From Neoarius graeffei (lineage: Eukaryota > Chordata > Actinopteri > Siluriformes > Ariidae): 64,000 bases of DNA. The number at the start of each line of letters is the position of its first letter. Positions within the stretch are counted from its first letter, which is position 1. The position numbers and the translations under genes were made by a program. The notes under the pieces are model-generated. The model was not told where the DNA came from, searched no databases, and saw nothing but the letters and a program-made list of their open reading frames with translations. Positions 21,140-32,637 of the stretch are shown one piece after another. The stretch spans positions 13,538,915 to 13,602,914 of the forward strand of contig NC_083572.1 in the NCBI RefSeq assembly GCF_027579695.1, in the 5' to 3' direction.

Positions 21140-24082
21140 AGCTATGTGGCAGCAGGGGTGTGGCCAAGCATCGGTCTGTGAATGGAGGGCGGAGTCAGGG
21201 AAGGCAAGTGGTGGAATCATTGCACCTGATGGAAATTAACCTGTGTTTGTGTGTCTTCCCCAGTGACTGCGCCCTTTAAAAGGAGAGAGAGCAGAGAAAG
21301 GGAGCTCTCTCCCCAACCAGAACACTTGTGTGCATGCGTGTGTGGTTGGGAGAGTGTGGAAAGCTGAAAAGCTAAGAATAAAAAGAGTTTTTGTGAACTC
21401 AGTTCTAGCCTGCCATGCTTCTGTGCTCCACCCACCTGGTCAGATGCAACAGTGGTGCCGAAACCCACAAACGAGTGCAGAAGGGAATGAGTGCAGAAGG
21501 GAACGGCCACATGGAGTCCTCCCCCTTCAAGGACCTGGTCCATGCCCTCGCCACAGCCCAACAGAGCCAGCACCAGGCGCTGATCGCCCTCCTGAAGGAG
21601 CAGGAACAACGGTTCGAAGCCCTGGTGCTGGCGCAACAGGAAGATCGCCAGGCGTTCCAGCACCTGCTCGCGTCGGCAGGGTCCACCACCGGCCGCGGAC
21701 CCTCCCCACCTCACCCTAACGAAGATGAGTCCACATGACGACCCCGAAGCCTTCCTCACTCTTTTTGAGCAGGCAGCAGAGGTGTGGGGTTGGCCGGTGG
21801 AACAGTGTGCGGTGCGCCTCCTACCCCTGCTAACAGGCGAGGTGCAGCTGGCTGTGCTACAGTTCCCCGACGACAGCCGGCTGGTCTATGCAGACCTCCG
21901 CAGGGCCGTCCTCCAATGCGTGGGTCGCACCCTGGAACAACAACAGGAGCACTTCCGCGTGCTGTGCCTGGAGGAGGTCGGCCCGCCGTTCGCGTTTGGC
22001 CAGCAACTCCGGGATGCCTGCCGGCGGTGGGTGAGGGCTGACAACCACAACGCTGAGGGAATCATCGATCTGGTGGCGCTGGAACAATTCGTCACCGATC
22101 CCCGACGTGCCAGGGACTGCCCTCGATCGGGCCGGAGCATATCGCATACGAGTATCCAAGGGGATACGTATCAGGCTTTGGTGGACTCCGGCTGTAATCA
22201 GACCTCAATCCACCAAAGCCTGGTGCAAGACGAGGCATTGGGAAGAGCACAATTGGTGAAGGTATTGTGTGTGCACAGGGATGTTCACAACTACCTTTTA
22301 GTGTCGGTTCACATTCTATTTCAAAGGGAAAAATTTAGAGTAAAGGCAGCGGTTAATCCTCGCCTTACCCACTCGATAATTTTGGGGACTGATTGGCCGG
22401 GATTTCGGGAATTAATGTCACATTTAATGAAGAGTGGGGCCTGCCATAGTTCAGCAGGGGGAGGTCCCGGTGTGCCATTGGCGGGAGCAGCTGTCACAGA
22501 GCGTCTACGTCATCACCGCGTCAGAGTGAGGAGCAGCATGCTCCTCCTCCCTCTCTCGAGGAATCCTTCACGGATTTCCCGTTGGAGCAGTCGTGAGACG
22601 AGACTCTACAGCCTGCGTTTGACCAAGTGAGAGTAATCGATGGTCAAATGCTCCAGCCAAACGCCACCCCATCCTTCCCCTATTTTTCCATTATTAAGGA
22701 TAGATTATACCGAGTGACACAGGACACTCAGACTAAGGAACAAATAACACAGCTTTTAATCCCAAAGAGCCGCCTGGAATTTATATTCCAGGCAGCTCAC
22801 TTTAATCCCATGGCCAGACACTTGGGGCAGGATAAGACACTCGCCTGAATAATGGCCCGGTTCTATTGGCCAGGGATTTGCGGCGATGTCCGTAGGTGGT
22901 GTACGGCATGCTGCGAATGCCAGTTAGTAAATTCCATGGCCATTCCAAAAGCGCCTTTGCGCTCTCTGCCATTAATCGAGACCCCGTTCGAAAGAATTGG
23001 GATGGATCTCGTCGGGCCATTAGATCGGTCAACATGAGGGTATTGCTTTAATTTAGTTCTGGTGGACTATGCAACGCGATACCCTGAAGCAGTGCCTCTT
23101 TGCAATATCTCAGCACATAGTATTGCAGAAGTGCTCTTCTGCATCATCTCCCGGGTCGGAATCCCCAAAGAGATTCTGACTGATCAAGGCACTACGTTTA
23201 TGTCACGCACACTGCGCGAACTCTATGGGTTACTGGGAATTAAGCCTATCCGCACCAGCGTTTATCACCCAAAAATGGATGGCTTAGTCGAACGGTTTAA
23301 TCGCACCCTCAAAAACAATTAGAAAATTCATAAGAGAAGATGCACGCAACTGGGATAAATGGCTCAAGCCCCTGTTATTCGCAATGTGAGAGGTCCCACA
23401 AGCCTCTACGGTGTTCTCCCCGTTCAAATTATTATACAGGCGTAAGCCACGTGGCATTCTGGATGTGCTATGGGAAAATTGGGAGGAGGAACCTTTGACC
23501 AGTAAAAACGTAATTCAATACGTTATCGACCTGCACACCAAACTCCACACCCTCACACACCTAACCCAGGAGAATCTGCACCAGGCCCAAGAATGTCAAG
23601 TCCGTCTGTACGACAGGGGCACACGCCTTAGGGAATTCACACCGGGAGATAAAGTACTCGTGTTGTTGCCCACGTCGAACTCCAAATTGATCGCCAGGTG
23701 GCAAGGACCCTTTGAGGTCACACAGCAAGTCGGGGACGTCAACTATGAGGTGAGGCGAATGGACAGGGGTGGGGCGTTACAGATATACCACCTCAATCTA
23801 CTCAAACTTTGGAACGAGGAGGTCCCCGTGGCATTGGTGTCGGTGGTCCCAGAGAAGGCGCAGCTGGGGCCGGAGGTTCAAAAAAGAAAATTGACAAATC
23901 GCCCACCACTCCGGTCCCCTGTGGAGACCACCTCTCCCCGACCCAGCTCACGGAGGTCGCCCAGTTGCAAACAGAATTTTCTGACATGTTCTCACTGCTG
24001 CCCAGCTGCACCCACCTCATAGAACACCACATTGAGACTCCCCCGGGGGTAGTAGTGCGCAGCCACCCTTACAGACTGCCTG

Positions 24083-24124
<42 letters not shown>

Positions 24125-24561
24125 GTGGTTCGGGAAGAACTCGAGGCCATGCTCGAAATGGGCATCGTTGAGGAGTCCCACAGTGACTGGAGCAGCCCGG
24201 TGGTCTTGTTTCCCAAGGCTGACTGGTTGGTCCGGTTCTGTGTGGACTACAGAAAAGTCAACGCGGTGTCTAAATTTCATGCGTACCCAATGCCTCGTAT
24301 TGACAAGTTGCTTGATCGACTAGGCATGGCTCGTTTTTATTCGACACTGGATTTGACAAAGGGATATTGGCAGATCCCCTTGACTCCGCTATCCCGAGAG
24401 AGAACGGCCTTTTCCACACCGTTTGGCTTACACCAGTTCGTCACACTTCCTTTTGGGCTGTTTGGGGCACCTGCTACGTTCCAGCGGCTCATGGATAGGG
24501 TCCTCCGCCCCCATGCCGCCGCCTACTTGGACGACATTATTATTACAGTAATGACTGGCCA

Positions 24562-24944
24562 GGGCGGCACGGTGGCGTAGTGGTTAGCGCTGTTGCCTCA
24601 CAGCAAGAAGGTCCGGGTTCGAGCCCCGTGGCCGACAAGGGCCTTTCTGTGTGGAGTTTGCATGTTCTCCCCGTGTCCGCGTGGGTTTCCTCTGGGTGCT
24701 CTGGTTTCCCCCACAGTCCAAAGACATGCAGGTTAGGTTAACTGGTGACTCTAAATTGACTGTAGGTGTGAATGCGAGTGTGAATGGTTGTCTGTGTCTA
24801 TGTGTCAGCCCTGTGATGACCTGGCGACTTGTCCAGGGTGTACCCCGCCTTTCGCCCGTAGTCAGCTGGGATAGGCTCCAGCTTGCCTGCGACCCTGTAG
24901 AACAGGATAAAGCAGCTAGAGATGATGAGATGAGATGAGATGAG
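24562..24944 (+). mobile_element. V-SINE inserted inside the gypsy fossil
   Basis: Head at 24562, tail (GATGA)n, 11-bp duplication ATGACTGGCCA at 24551-24561 and 24945-24955. It lies in the region between the reverse transcriptase and RNase H parts of the host element. Confidence 0.92.
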
Positions 24945-26109
24945 ATGACTGGCCACAGCATCTGGAACACCTAAGGGCCATCCTTAGGTCTGTGAGGCGA
25001 GCAGGTCTCACAGCCAACCCGAAGAAGTGTGCGATTGGGTGGGTGGAAGTACGGTATCTGGGTTTCCACTTGGGCAATGGGCAGGTGCGTCCCCAAATCA
25101 ATAAGACAGCAGCAATTGCGGCCTACCCGAGGCCCAAAACCAAAAAGGAGGTGAGACAGTTCCTGGGGCTGACTGGCTACTATTGTAGGTTTATACCTAA
25201 TTATTTGGACGTCACCAGCCCACTGACTGATCTCACTAAAAAGGGAGCACCAGATCCCGTCCAGTGGACAGAGCAATGCTAGCAGGCTTTCTTGGAGGTA
25301 AAGGCTGCACTGTGTGGGGGGGCCACTGTTACACTCCCCTGACTTTTCTCTCACCTTTATTTTGCAGATGGACACATTGGACAGAGGGCTGGGGGCTGTT
25401 CTGTCCCTGGAGGGGGAGAATCGTCCAGTGCTGTACATCAGCCAGAAGCTGTCGGTGCATGAGGGCAGATACAGCACAATCGAAAAGGAGTGCCTCGCCA
25501 TCAAGTGGGCAGTCCTTGCCCTTCGCTACTACCTGCTGGGGTGCCCTTTCACCCTCTCTTCAGACCACACAGCCCTGCAGTGGCTCCACCGCATGAAGGA
25601 TGTCAACGCGCGGATCACGCAGATGGTTGTGGCGAATTTCCTCTCCCGTTTGGGGGGGGGGTAGTCGGCTACAGGCCGGATGGCTCCCCGGCCTGAGTCG
25701 GGCAGTGGGGGCATGTGGCAGTGGGGGCGTGGCCAAGCATCGGTCTGTGAATGGAGGGCAGAGTCAGGGAAGGTAAGTGGTGGAATCATTGCACCTCATG
25801 GGAATTAACCTGTTTGCGTGTCTTCCCCAGTGACCCCACCCTTTAAAAAGGAGAGAGAGAGCAGAAAAAGGGAGCTCTCTCCCCAACCAGAACACTTGTG
25901 TGCATGCGTGTGTGGCTGGGAGAGTGTGGAAAGCTGAAAAGCTAAGAATAAAAGTTTTTGTGAACGCAATTCTAGCCTGCCATGCTTCTGTGCTCCACCC
26001 ACCTGGTCAGATGCAACAAGCTATTAAAGAATATAGTCCCATCCACACTCCAGCTCAGTCGGTGGCGGTAATGCACCAAGAGAAAACTCCAAAAAAATAA
26101 AATAAAATA

Positions 26110-26506
26110 AATACAAGCGACAAAATATGAAATAAAAGTATTTGATGGCAAGAACGCATCTTTTTTTTTCAAGAATTATGGCATTTTTCACCAATTGCTA
26201 CTGTCATTTCACTGGTTTGTTTACGTTCCAAGCGGAAATGATTTGTACAAAACATTTGACAAAGTTTTTATTTATTGAATTTGCAAAAAAAAAAAAGTTT
26301 CTCAAAATCCAATGAATGTGGGTAGAATAAAAGAGTTATTCCACTCAATCTCGTCGTACATGGGTTATAGTCAACTCAGCACTACGTGCCTCGTCAGCTA
26401 TTGGCTCATATGCGACTCGAGTTCATGAAATAACTGTTCATTAGTATAAAGACACAGGTGATTATACAGGTGAACCACATGCTGGTTGGTTGAGAAATTC
26501 AGACTA
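26110..26506 (+). repeat. KIAA1958/Crypton-like repeat, 5' part (copy b)
   Basis: About 400 bp closely matches the reverse complement of 56230-56640 (shared TTTTTCAAGAATTATNG, GTTTGTTTAC, AGCGGAAATGATT, GAGAAATTCAGACTA). The copy is interrupted at TA 26505-26506 by a Tc1 and resumes at 29694. Confidence 0.75.
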
Positions 26507-26717
26507 CAGTGGTGCTTGAAAGTTTGTGAACCCTATAGAATTTTCTATATGTTTCTGCATAAATATGACCTAAAACATCAGACAAGTCCTAAAAGTAGAT
26601 AAAGAGAACCCAGTTAAACAAATGAGACAAAAGTATGATACTTGGTCATTTATTTATTGAGGAAAATGATCCAATATTACATATCTGTGAGCGGCAAAAG
26701 TATGTGAACCTTTGCTT

Positions 26718-27727
26718 TCAGTATCTGGTGTGACCCCCTTGTGCAGCAATAACCGCAACTAAGCATTTCTGGTAACTGTTGATCAGTCCTGCACACCAGC
26801 TTGGAGGAATTTTAGCCCATTCCTCTGTAGAGAACAGCTTCAACTCTGGGATGTTGGTGGGTTTCCTCACATGAACTGCTCGCTTCAGGTCCTTCCACAA
26901 CATTTCGATTGGACTAAGGTCAGGACTTTGACTTGGCCATTCCAAAACATTAACTTCATTCTTCTTTAACCATTCTTTGGTAGAACGACTTGTGTGCTTA
27001 GGGTCGTTGTCTTGCTGCATGACCCACCTTCTCTTGAGATGCAGTTCATAGATAGATGTCCTGACGTTTTCCTTTAGAATTCACTGGTATAATTCAGAAT
27101 TCATTGTTGGCAAGCCATCCTGGTCCAGATGCAGCAAAACAGGCCCAAAACCATGATACTACCACCACCATGTTTCACAGATGGGAAAAGGTTCTTATGC
27201 TGGAATGCAGTGTTTTCCTTTCTCCAAACATAATACTTCTCATTTAAACCAAAAAGTTCTATTTTGGTCTCATCCGTCCACAAAACATTTTTCCAATAGC
27301 CTTCTGGCTTGTTCACGTGATCTTTAGCAAACTGCAGATGAGCAGCAATGTTCTTTTTGGAGAGCAGTGGCTTTCTCCTTGCAACCCTGCCATGCACACC
27401 ATTGTTGTTCAGTGTTCTGATGGTGGACTCATGAACATCAACATTAGCCAATGTGAAAGAGGCCTTCAGTTGCTTAGAAGTTACCCTGGGGTCCTTTGTG
27501 ACCTCGCCGACTATTACACGCCTTGCTCTTGGAGTGATCTTTGTTGGTCGACCACTCATGGGGAGGGTAACGATGGTCTTGAATTTCATCCATTTGTACA
27601 CAATCTGTCCGACTGTGGATTGGTGGAGTCCAAACTCTTTAGAGGTGGTTTTGTAACCTTTTCCAGCCTGATGAGCATCAACAACGCTTTTTCTGAGGTC
27701 CTCAGAAATCTCCTTTGTTCATGCCAT
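26718..27727 (-). pseudogene. Tc1-like transposase, broken
   Basis: DDE transposase on the minus strand. The N-terminus begins at 27727 but codon 3 is TGA. HTH and linker follow (PRARRVIVGEVTKDP), then [12 protein letters not shown] (first Asp), MQQDNDPKH (second Asp) and [15 protein letters not shown] (Glu), ending at 26718. There are at least two frame losses, one in the N-terminal third near 27610-27700 and one between 27100 and 27020. The same TGA at codon 3 occurs in the 49491-51095 copy. Normal length for the family is about 340 residues. Confidence 0.9.
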
Positions 27728-27889
27728 GATGCACTTCCACAAACATGTGTTCTGAAGATCAGACTTTGATAGATCCCCGTTCTTTAAATAAAACAGGGTG
27801 CCCACTCACACCTGATTGTCATCCTGTTGATTGAAAACACCTGGCTAATTTCACCTTCAAATTAACTGCTAATCCTAGAGGTTCACATA

Positions 27890-29489
27890 CAACCCCGATT
27901 CCAAAAAAGTTGGGACAAAGTACAAATTGTAAATAAAAATGGAATGCAGTAATTTAGAAATCTCAAAAACTGATATTGTATTCACAATAGAACATAGACA
28001 ACATATCAAATGTCGAAAGTGAGACGTTTTGAAATTTCATGCCAAATATTGGCTCATTTGAAATTTCATGACAGCAACACATCTCAGAAAAGTTGGGACA
28101 GGGGCAATAAGAGGCTGGAAAAGTTAAAGGTACAAAAAAGGAACAGCTGGAGGACCAAATTGCAACTCATTAGGACAATTGGTAATAGGTCATTAACATG
28201 ACTGGGTATAAAAAGAGCATCTTGAAGTGGCAGCGGCTCTCAGAAGTAAAGATGGGAAGAGGATCACCAATCCCCCTAATTCTGCACCGACAAATAGTGG
28301 AGCAATATCAGAAAGGAGTTTGACAGTGTAAAATTGCAAAGAGTTTGAACATATCATCATCTACAGTGCATAATATCAAAAGATTCAGAGAATCTGGAAG
28401 AATCTCTGTGCGTAAGGGTCAAGGCCGGAAAACCATACTGGGTGCCCGTGATCTTCGGGCCCTTAGATGGCACTGCATCACATACAGGCATGCTTCTGTA
28501 TTGGAAATCACAAAATGGGCTCAGGAATATTTCCAGAGAACATTATCTGTGAACACAATTCACCGTGCCATCCGCCGTTGCCAGCTAAAACTCTATCGTT
28601 CAAAGAAGAAGCCGTATCTAAACATGATCCAGAAGCGCAGACGTCTTCCTCTGGGCCAAGGCTCATTTAAAATGGACTGTGGCAAAGTGGAAAACTGTTT
28701 TGTGGTCAGACGAATCAAAATTTGAAGTTCTTTATGGAAATCAGGGACGCTGTGTCATTCAGACTAAAGAGGAGAAGGACGACTCAAGTTGTTATCAGCA
28801 CTCAGTTCAGAAGCCTGCATCTCTGATGGTATGGGGTTGTATTAGTGCGTGTGGCATGGGCAGCTTACACATCTGGAAAGACACCATCAATGCTGAAAGG
28901 TATATCCAGGTTCTAGAGCAACATATGCTCCCATCCAGACGACCTCTCTTTCAGGGAAGACCTTGCGTTTTCCAACATGACCATGCCAAACCACATACTG
29001 CATCAATTACAGCATCATGGCTGCGTAGAAGGGTCCGGGTACTGAACTGGCCAGCCTGCAGTCCAGATCTTTCACCTATAGAAAACATTTGGTGCATCAT
29101 AAAACGGAAGATACGACAAGAAAGACCTAAGACAGTTGACCAACTAGAATCCTACATTAGACAAGAATGGGTTAACATTCCTATCCCTAAACTTGAGCAA
29201 CTTGTCTCCTCAGTCCCCAGACGTTTACAGACTGTTGTAAAGAGAAAAGGGGATGTCTCACAGTGGTAAACATGGCCTTGTCCCAACTTTTTTGAGATGT
29301 GTTGTTGTCATGAAATTTAAAATCACCTCATTTTTCTCTTTAAATGATACATTTTCTCAGTTTAAACATTTGATATGTCATCTATGTTCTATTCTGAATA
29401 AAATATGGAATTTTGAAACTTCCACATCATTGCATTCCATTTTTATTTACAATTTGTACTTTGTCCCAACTTTTTTGGAATCGGGGTTG
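27890..29489 (+). mobile_element. Second Tc1-like family, nested, 1600 bp
   Basis: Long inverted ends starting CAACCCCGATTCCAAAAAAG and ending in its reverse complement, flanked by TA at 27888-27889 and 29490-29491. It inserted into the outer Tc1, so it is younger. The TIRs are nearly identical over about 55 bp, so it is relatively recent. Confidence 0.96.
28252..29269 (+). pseudogene. Tc1-like transposase (nested family), nearly whole
   Basis: Reading starts at MGRGSPIPLILHRQIVEQYQ (28252), meets a stop near 28321, continues as KIAKSLNISSSTVHNIKRF (helix-turn-helix), then shifts frame near 28680-28725 into the catalytic part at 28679-29269. Catalytic residues: [19 protein letters not shown] and [12 protein letters not shown]. 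The spacing between the second Asp and the Glu is 33 residues, one fewer than in classic DD34E. Two lesions in about 340 codons; inactive as read. Confidence 0.9.
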
Positions 29490-29693
29490 TACTTTTGCCA
29501 TTCACAGATATGTAACATTGGATCATTTTCCTCAATAAATAAATGATCAAGTATAATATTTTTGTCTCATTTGTTTAACTGGGTTCTCTTTATCTACTTT
29601 TAGGACTTGCGTGAAAATCTGATGTTTTAGGTCATATTTATGCAGAAATATAGAAAATTCTAAAGGGTTCGCAAACTTTCAAGCACCACTGTA

Positions 29694-30020
29694 TTTGTCG
29701 ATAATCACGTCGAGTGACTCGGCAAAATGGCGGCCGATCGCTTGGTCACCATAAGCGAGGAAGAATTACAAATGAAAGAAAATGCTGTTCCTAAAAGCAC
29801 GAAAGATGCTATGAAGTTTGGTCTAAAACTATTCAAAACGTAAGGTGGAATTGTGATTCATTTTACCGATTTCAAAACAAAGCATTTTATGCAAGTCAGC
29901 ACAGATCAAGTGACAATTCTGCGCTGCACCTTAGTTACATTTGCATGCTGCTTTTGAAGATAATCACCTGGGTATTTATACTAAAATGGTTATCTGCCTC
30001 AGGCACAGTGAATATTGGTA
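29694..30020 (+). repeat. KIAA1958/Crypton-like repeat, exon 1 and flank (copy b, continued)
   Basis: Resumes after the Tc1. An ATG at 29727 opens a 38-codon frame reading MAADRLVTISEEELQ then KENAVPKSTKDAMKFGLKLF, followed by a GT at 29840-29841 (GTAAGG, donor-like). The reverse strand at about 56000-56110 carries the same exon (KENAVPKSTKDATKFG). The sequence recalls N-termini of KIAA1958/QRICH1/ZMYM-type, Crypton-derived proteins; that family call is inference. Confidence 0.5.
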
Positions 30021-30557
30021 AAGAAGAACCTCGACGAACTCAAGGTGAATAATTAAGAAAATCATGTTATTTAGCCAATAAATGATGCAACTCAGTAGAG
30101 GAAGCAATTTTGAGACTTAAGACTTCATTATGAGCATATCTGCTCTTTATTTCACGCCGTGTATTCTTTACGATTTCAAATTCAAAGAATATTTTGATTT
30201 CTAAACACCTATACGTTGTTCCTAATTAAGATTAGTTTACGTTGAAATTCCATCGTAAAACATTTAAGAATTAGTTTTTTAAAAAAAATCAGGAAATTCG
30301 AAAAGAAGAAAACATTGCTTTCAGAAACTGGTTAGAACGAAATAAAGGAAAAGTTTATGGTGAAGAAACATCCAGAAATATACTCAGAAAGAGTTGTATT
30401 TCTTTTCAGCATTTTGCAATGTGATTAGTTGCTTGCTGAATCAGAGAAGAAATATCGAAACAGATTTGCTTTATAAAATCAAATTTATCTCCGAGTTTGG
30501 AGATAGACCTTAAAAGCACATTGAAAAGGAAAAAAAAATCCTACAGTGAATTTTTAT

Positions 30558-30588
<31 letters not shown>

Positions 30589-30650
30589 GTCATCTCATTT
30601 GCAACCAAAAACCCATCAGAACAGGATATGTTTGAATACTGGGATATACT
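30021..30650. other. AT-rich intergenic with 22-G run at 30568-30589
   Basis: No gene is recognised. A T run passes into an uninterrupted run of 22 G. Confidence 0.45.
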
Positions 30651-31075
30651 GTATACTCACCAGCCACTTTATTAGGAACACCCATACATCCACCTGCAGT
30701 TTTGCGTAGTTCTTTAAAATCAGCCGAACCCTTGATAGCAGCACAGTGCTTCAAATCATGCAGATGCAAATCAAGAGCTTCAGTTAATGTTCACGTCAAA
30801 CATCAGAATGGGAAAAATGATTGCAATCTCAAAGTGTGACTTTCTTTCACTGTGGCATGGGTTTGAGCCAGATGGACTGGTTTGAGTATTTTGGAAACTG
30901 CTGATCTCCTGAGGTTTACAGAATGGTGCCAAAAACAAGAAAAACGTTGAGTGAGCGACAGTTTTGTGGGTGGAAACAAACGCCTTGTTGACGCGAGGTC
31001 AGAGGAAAATGGCTAGATTGGTTCAAGCTGTATCCAGGAAGGATATAGTAACTCAGTAACGAGTTACTATATCCT
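30651..31075. mobile_element. Truncated DNA repeat with CACTTTATTAGGAACACC end
   Basis: Starts TACTCACCAGCCACTTTATTAG, a terminus I recognise as widespread in fish genomes. The partner terminus is absent; the copy fades into AT-rich duplicated words (TATAGTAACTCG) and is followed by a SINE fragment. Confidence 0.5.
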
Positions 31076-31109
31076 ATATAGTAACTCGTTATTACTACAG
31101 TATATAGTA

Positions 31110-31386
31110 ATGAGTTTGCATGCTCTCCCCGTGTCTGCGTGGGTTTCCTCCGGGTGCTCCGGTTTCCCCCACAATCCAAAGACATGCAGGTTAGGTTAAT
31201 ATGGGACGGCCTTGGGCTGAGGTGCCCTTGAGTGAGGCACCCAACTGCTCCCTGGGCGCTGTGTGGGGCTGCCCACTGCTCTGGGTGTGCGCGTGCGTGT
31301 TCACCGTTTCAGATGGGTTAAATGCAAAGCGGAAATTTCACAAGTGTGTGATGAATAAAGTTGTGCTTTCTTTCTTTCTCTCATAG
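31110..31386 (+). mobile_element. Chimeric SINE: V-SINE body joined to type 2 tail
   Basis: 31110-31200 matches the V-SINE body (TTTGCATG through ATGCAGGTTAGGTTAA) without its tRNA head. At about 31201 it switches to the tail of the other SINE family (CTGAGGTGCCCTTGAG ... AACTGCTCCCTGGGCGC), ending AATAAAG and a CTTT-rich stretch. Template switching or a natural subfamily could explain it. Confidence 0.7.
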
Positions 31387-31735
31387 CAACTCTTTACAAC
31401 CGTGGTGAGCAGAAAAGCATCTCAGCATGCAACAGCAGAAGACCACACTGGGTTCCACTCCTGCAGCCAAAGAACAGGGATCCTAGAATCAAGAACAAGT
31501 TCCTATTGTATAACTAACTGATTATAAATCACTGCCTGACTAACTAGCATGAAGGTGTTTCTAAGCAAGTGCTCCATCTCCCTTTTGACACCTTAACCCT
31601 TTGACTGCAACATTATCGCATTATTTACCTCGCTCACCATGTGAGGACTTGATGTTTATCACGATTAAGTAAACTGAGGATTAGTCTTCGTCCAAGAAAT
31701 CACCTTAGTTCTAGGTATGCAAATTTAAAAACATA
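31387..31735. other. Intergenic, nothing recognised
   Basis: No gene or known repeat is recognised. Confidence 0.4.
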
Positions 31736-32339
31736 TGAGTGATTCCACGCTTATGGGTACTGAAATGGGGACATGAACTTATTTTTAAAAATTCACCTAA
31801 AACCATTTCTTTTTTTTACCATCAGGTCACAAAACATGTAATCTTTAATGAATGATATGTTAAAAGATAACTTTAATTTTCTGAGATGTAATAAAAACAT
31901 ATTTATATGCCAAAGTCAGAACGTAACAGAAGTGTTGTGGACATATATATTCTCAATTTTAACAATGTAGAATTACTTTTTGAAACATAGGAAGGTGATG
32001 TTTTAGCAAATATAATTAATAAACATGTGTAGTAGAATAAACATACACATTCTTTCAATAAGATTAACATGGTATATAGCTAGATTGTAATTAATTTGTA
32101 ACAGACGCGAGATGGACAATCGTAACAGAAGTAATGTAACAGACATCATTTTGGAACTCATAGGCTTGACTTTGGCATATAAATATGTTTTTATTACATC
32201 TCAGAAAATTAAAGTTATCTTTTAACATATCATTCATTAAAGATTACATGTTTTGTGACCTGATGGTTAAAAAAGAAATGGTTTTTAGGTGAATAAGTTC
32301 ATGTCCCCATTTCAGTACCCATAAGAGTGGAATCACTCA
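31736..32339. mobile_element. TA-flanked foldback element with about 180-bp arms
   Basis: The left arm 31736-31918 and right arm 32167-32339 are inverted and nearly identical. The termini TGAGTGATTCCAC and GTGGAATCACTCA are flanked by TA (31734-31735, 32340-32341). The 250-bp centre contains the word GTAACAGA four times (31923, 32098, 32122, 32136). No ORF. Confidence 0.85.
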
Positions 32340-32389
32340 TATATAAACGTAAAAACATCATATCATGCATTTCATAATCTATATAATAA

Positions 32390-32637
32390 GTGTCAAAGTT
32401 TGTTTGTTTATCTTGAGCTAACGTCACCATTTCTTGACGGATTTTCACCAAATTTGGCAAGCAGGTTGGAGGATGACCGGGAATTTTGCAGATATAAACA
32501 AAATTCATGTACGGTCCCCAGGGAGGTCCCTGGGTGGAGGGGCACAACATCCACCCACCCCCTTCCTCAATGCCTTTCATGTTACATTTATCAACACAAA
32601 CTCTTGACAGATCTTCACTAAATTTGGCACGTAGGTA
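32390..32637. repeat. Tandem-like repeat with ACCAAATTTGGCA unit
   Basis: CTTGACGGATTTTCACCAAATTTGGC near 32434 recurs as CTTGACAGATCTTCACTAAATTTGGC near 32602, and continues after 33884 as GAGCGCCACAATTTGGCAG. The element at 32638-33884 is inserted in it. Confidence 0.6.

Larger units (their letters stand above)
20754..26018 (+). mobile_element. Ty3/gypsy LTR retrotransposon fossil, Gmr1-like
   Basis: Broken element with LTRs of about 305 bp (5' LTR 20754-21451 including a SINE; 3' LTR 25714-26018), 5-bp duplication AGCTA at both flanks, and a primer-binding site next to the 5' LTR. The parts in order are gag-like, protease, integrase, then reverse transcriptase and RNase H, with integrase ahead of reverse transcriptase as in Gmr1-type elements. 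By eye the LTRs differ at roughly 5-7% of sites, so insertion is not recent. Several breaks are present. Two V-SINEs were inserted later. Confidence 0.88.
26507..29691 (-). mobile_element. Tc1-like transposon, split by a second Tc1
   Basis: Ends CAGTGGTGCTTGAAAG and CTTTCAAGCACCACTG, flanked by TA (26505-26506, 29692-29693). Another Tc1 family occupies 27890-29489. Without it the element is about 1.58 kb. It is the same family as 49491-51095. Confidence 0.95.

Noticed and set aside
21217-21759. 180-codon minus-strand open frame
   Set aside because: Antisense to the LTR and gag-like region of a gypsy fossil; no domain.
27317-27769. 150-codon plus-strand open frame, with a similar one at 50264-50770
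   Set aside because: Antisense shadow of Tc1 transposase in two copies of one family.
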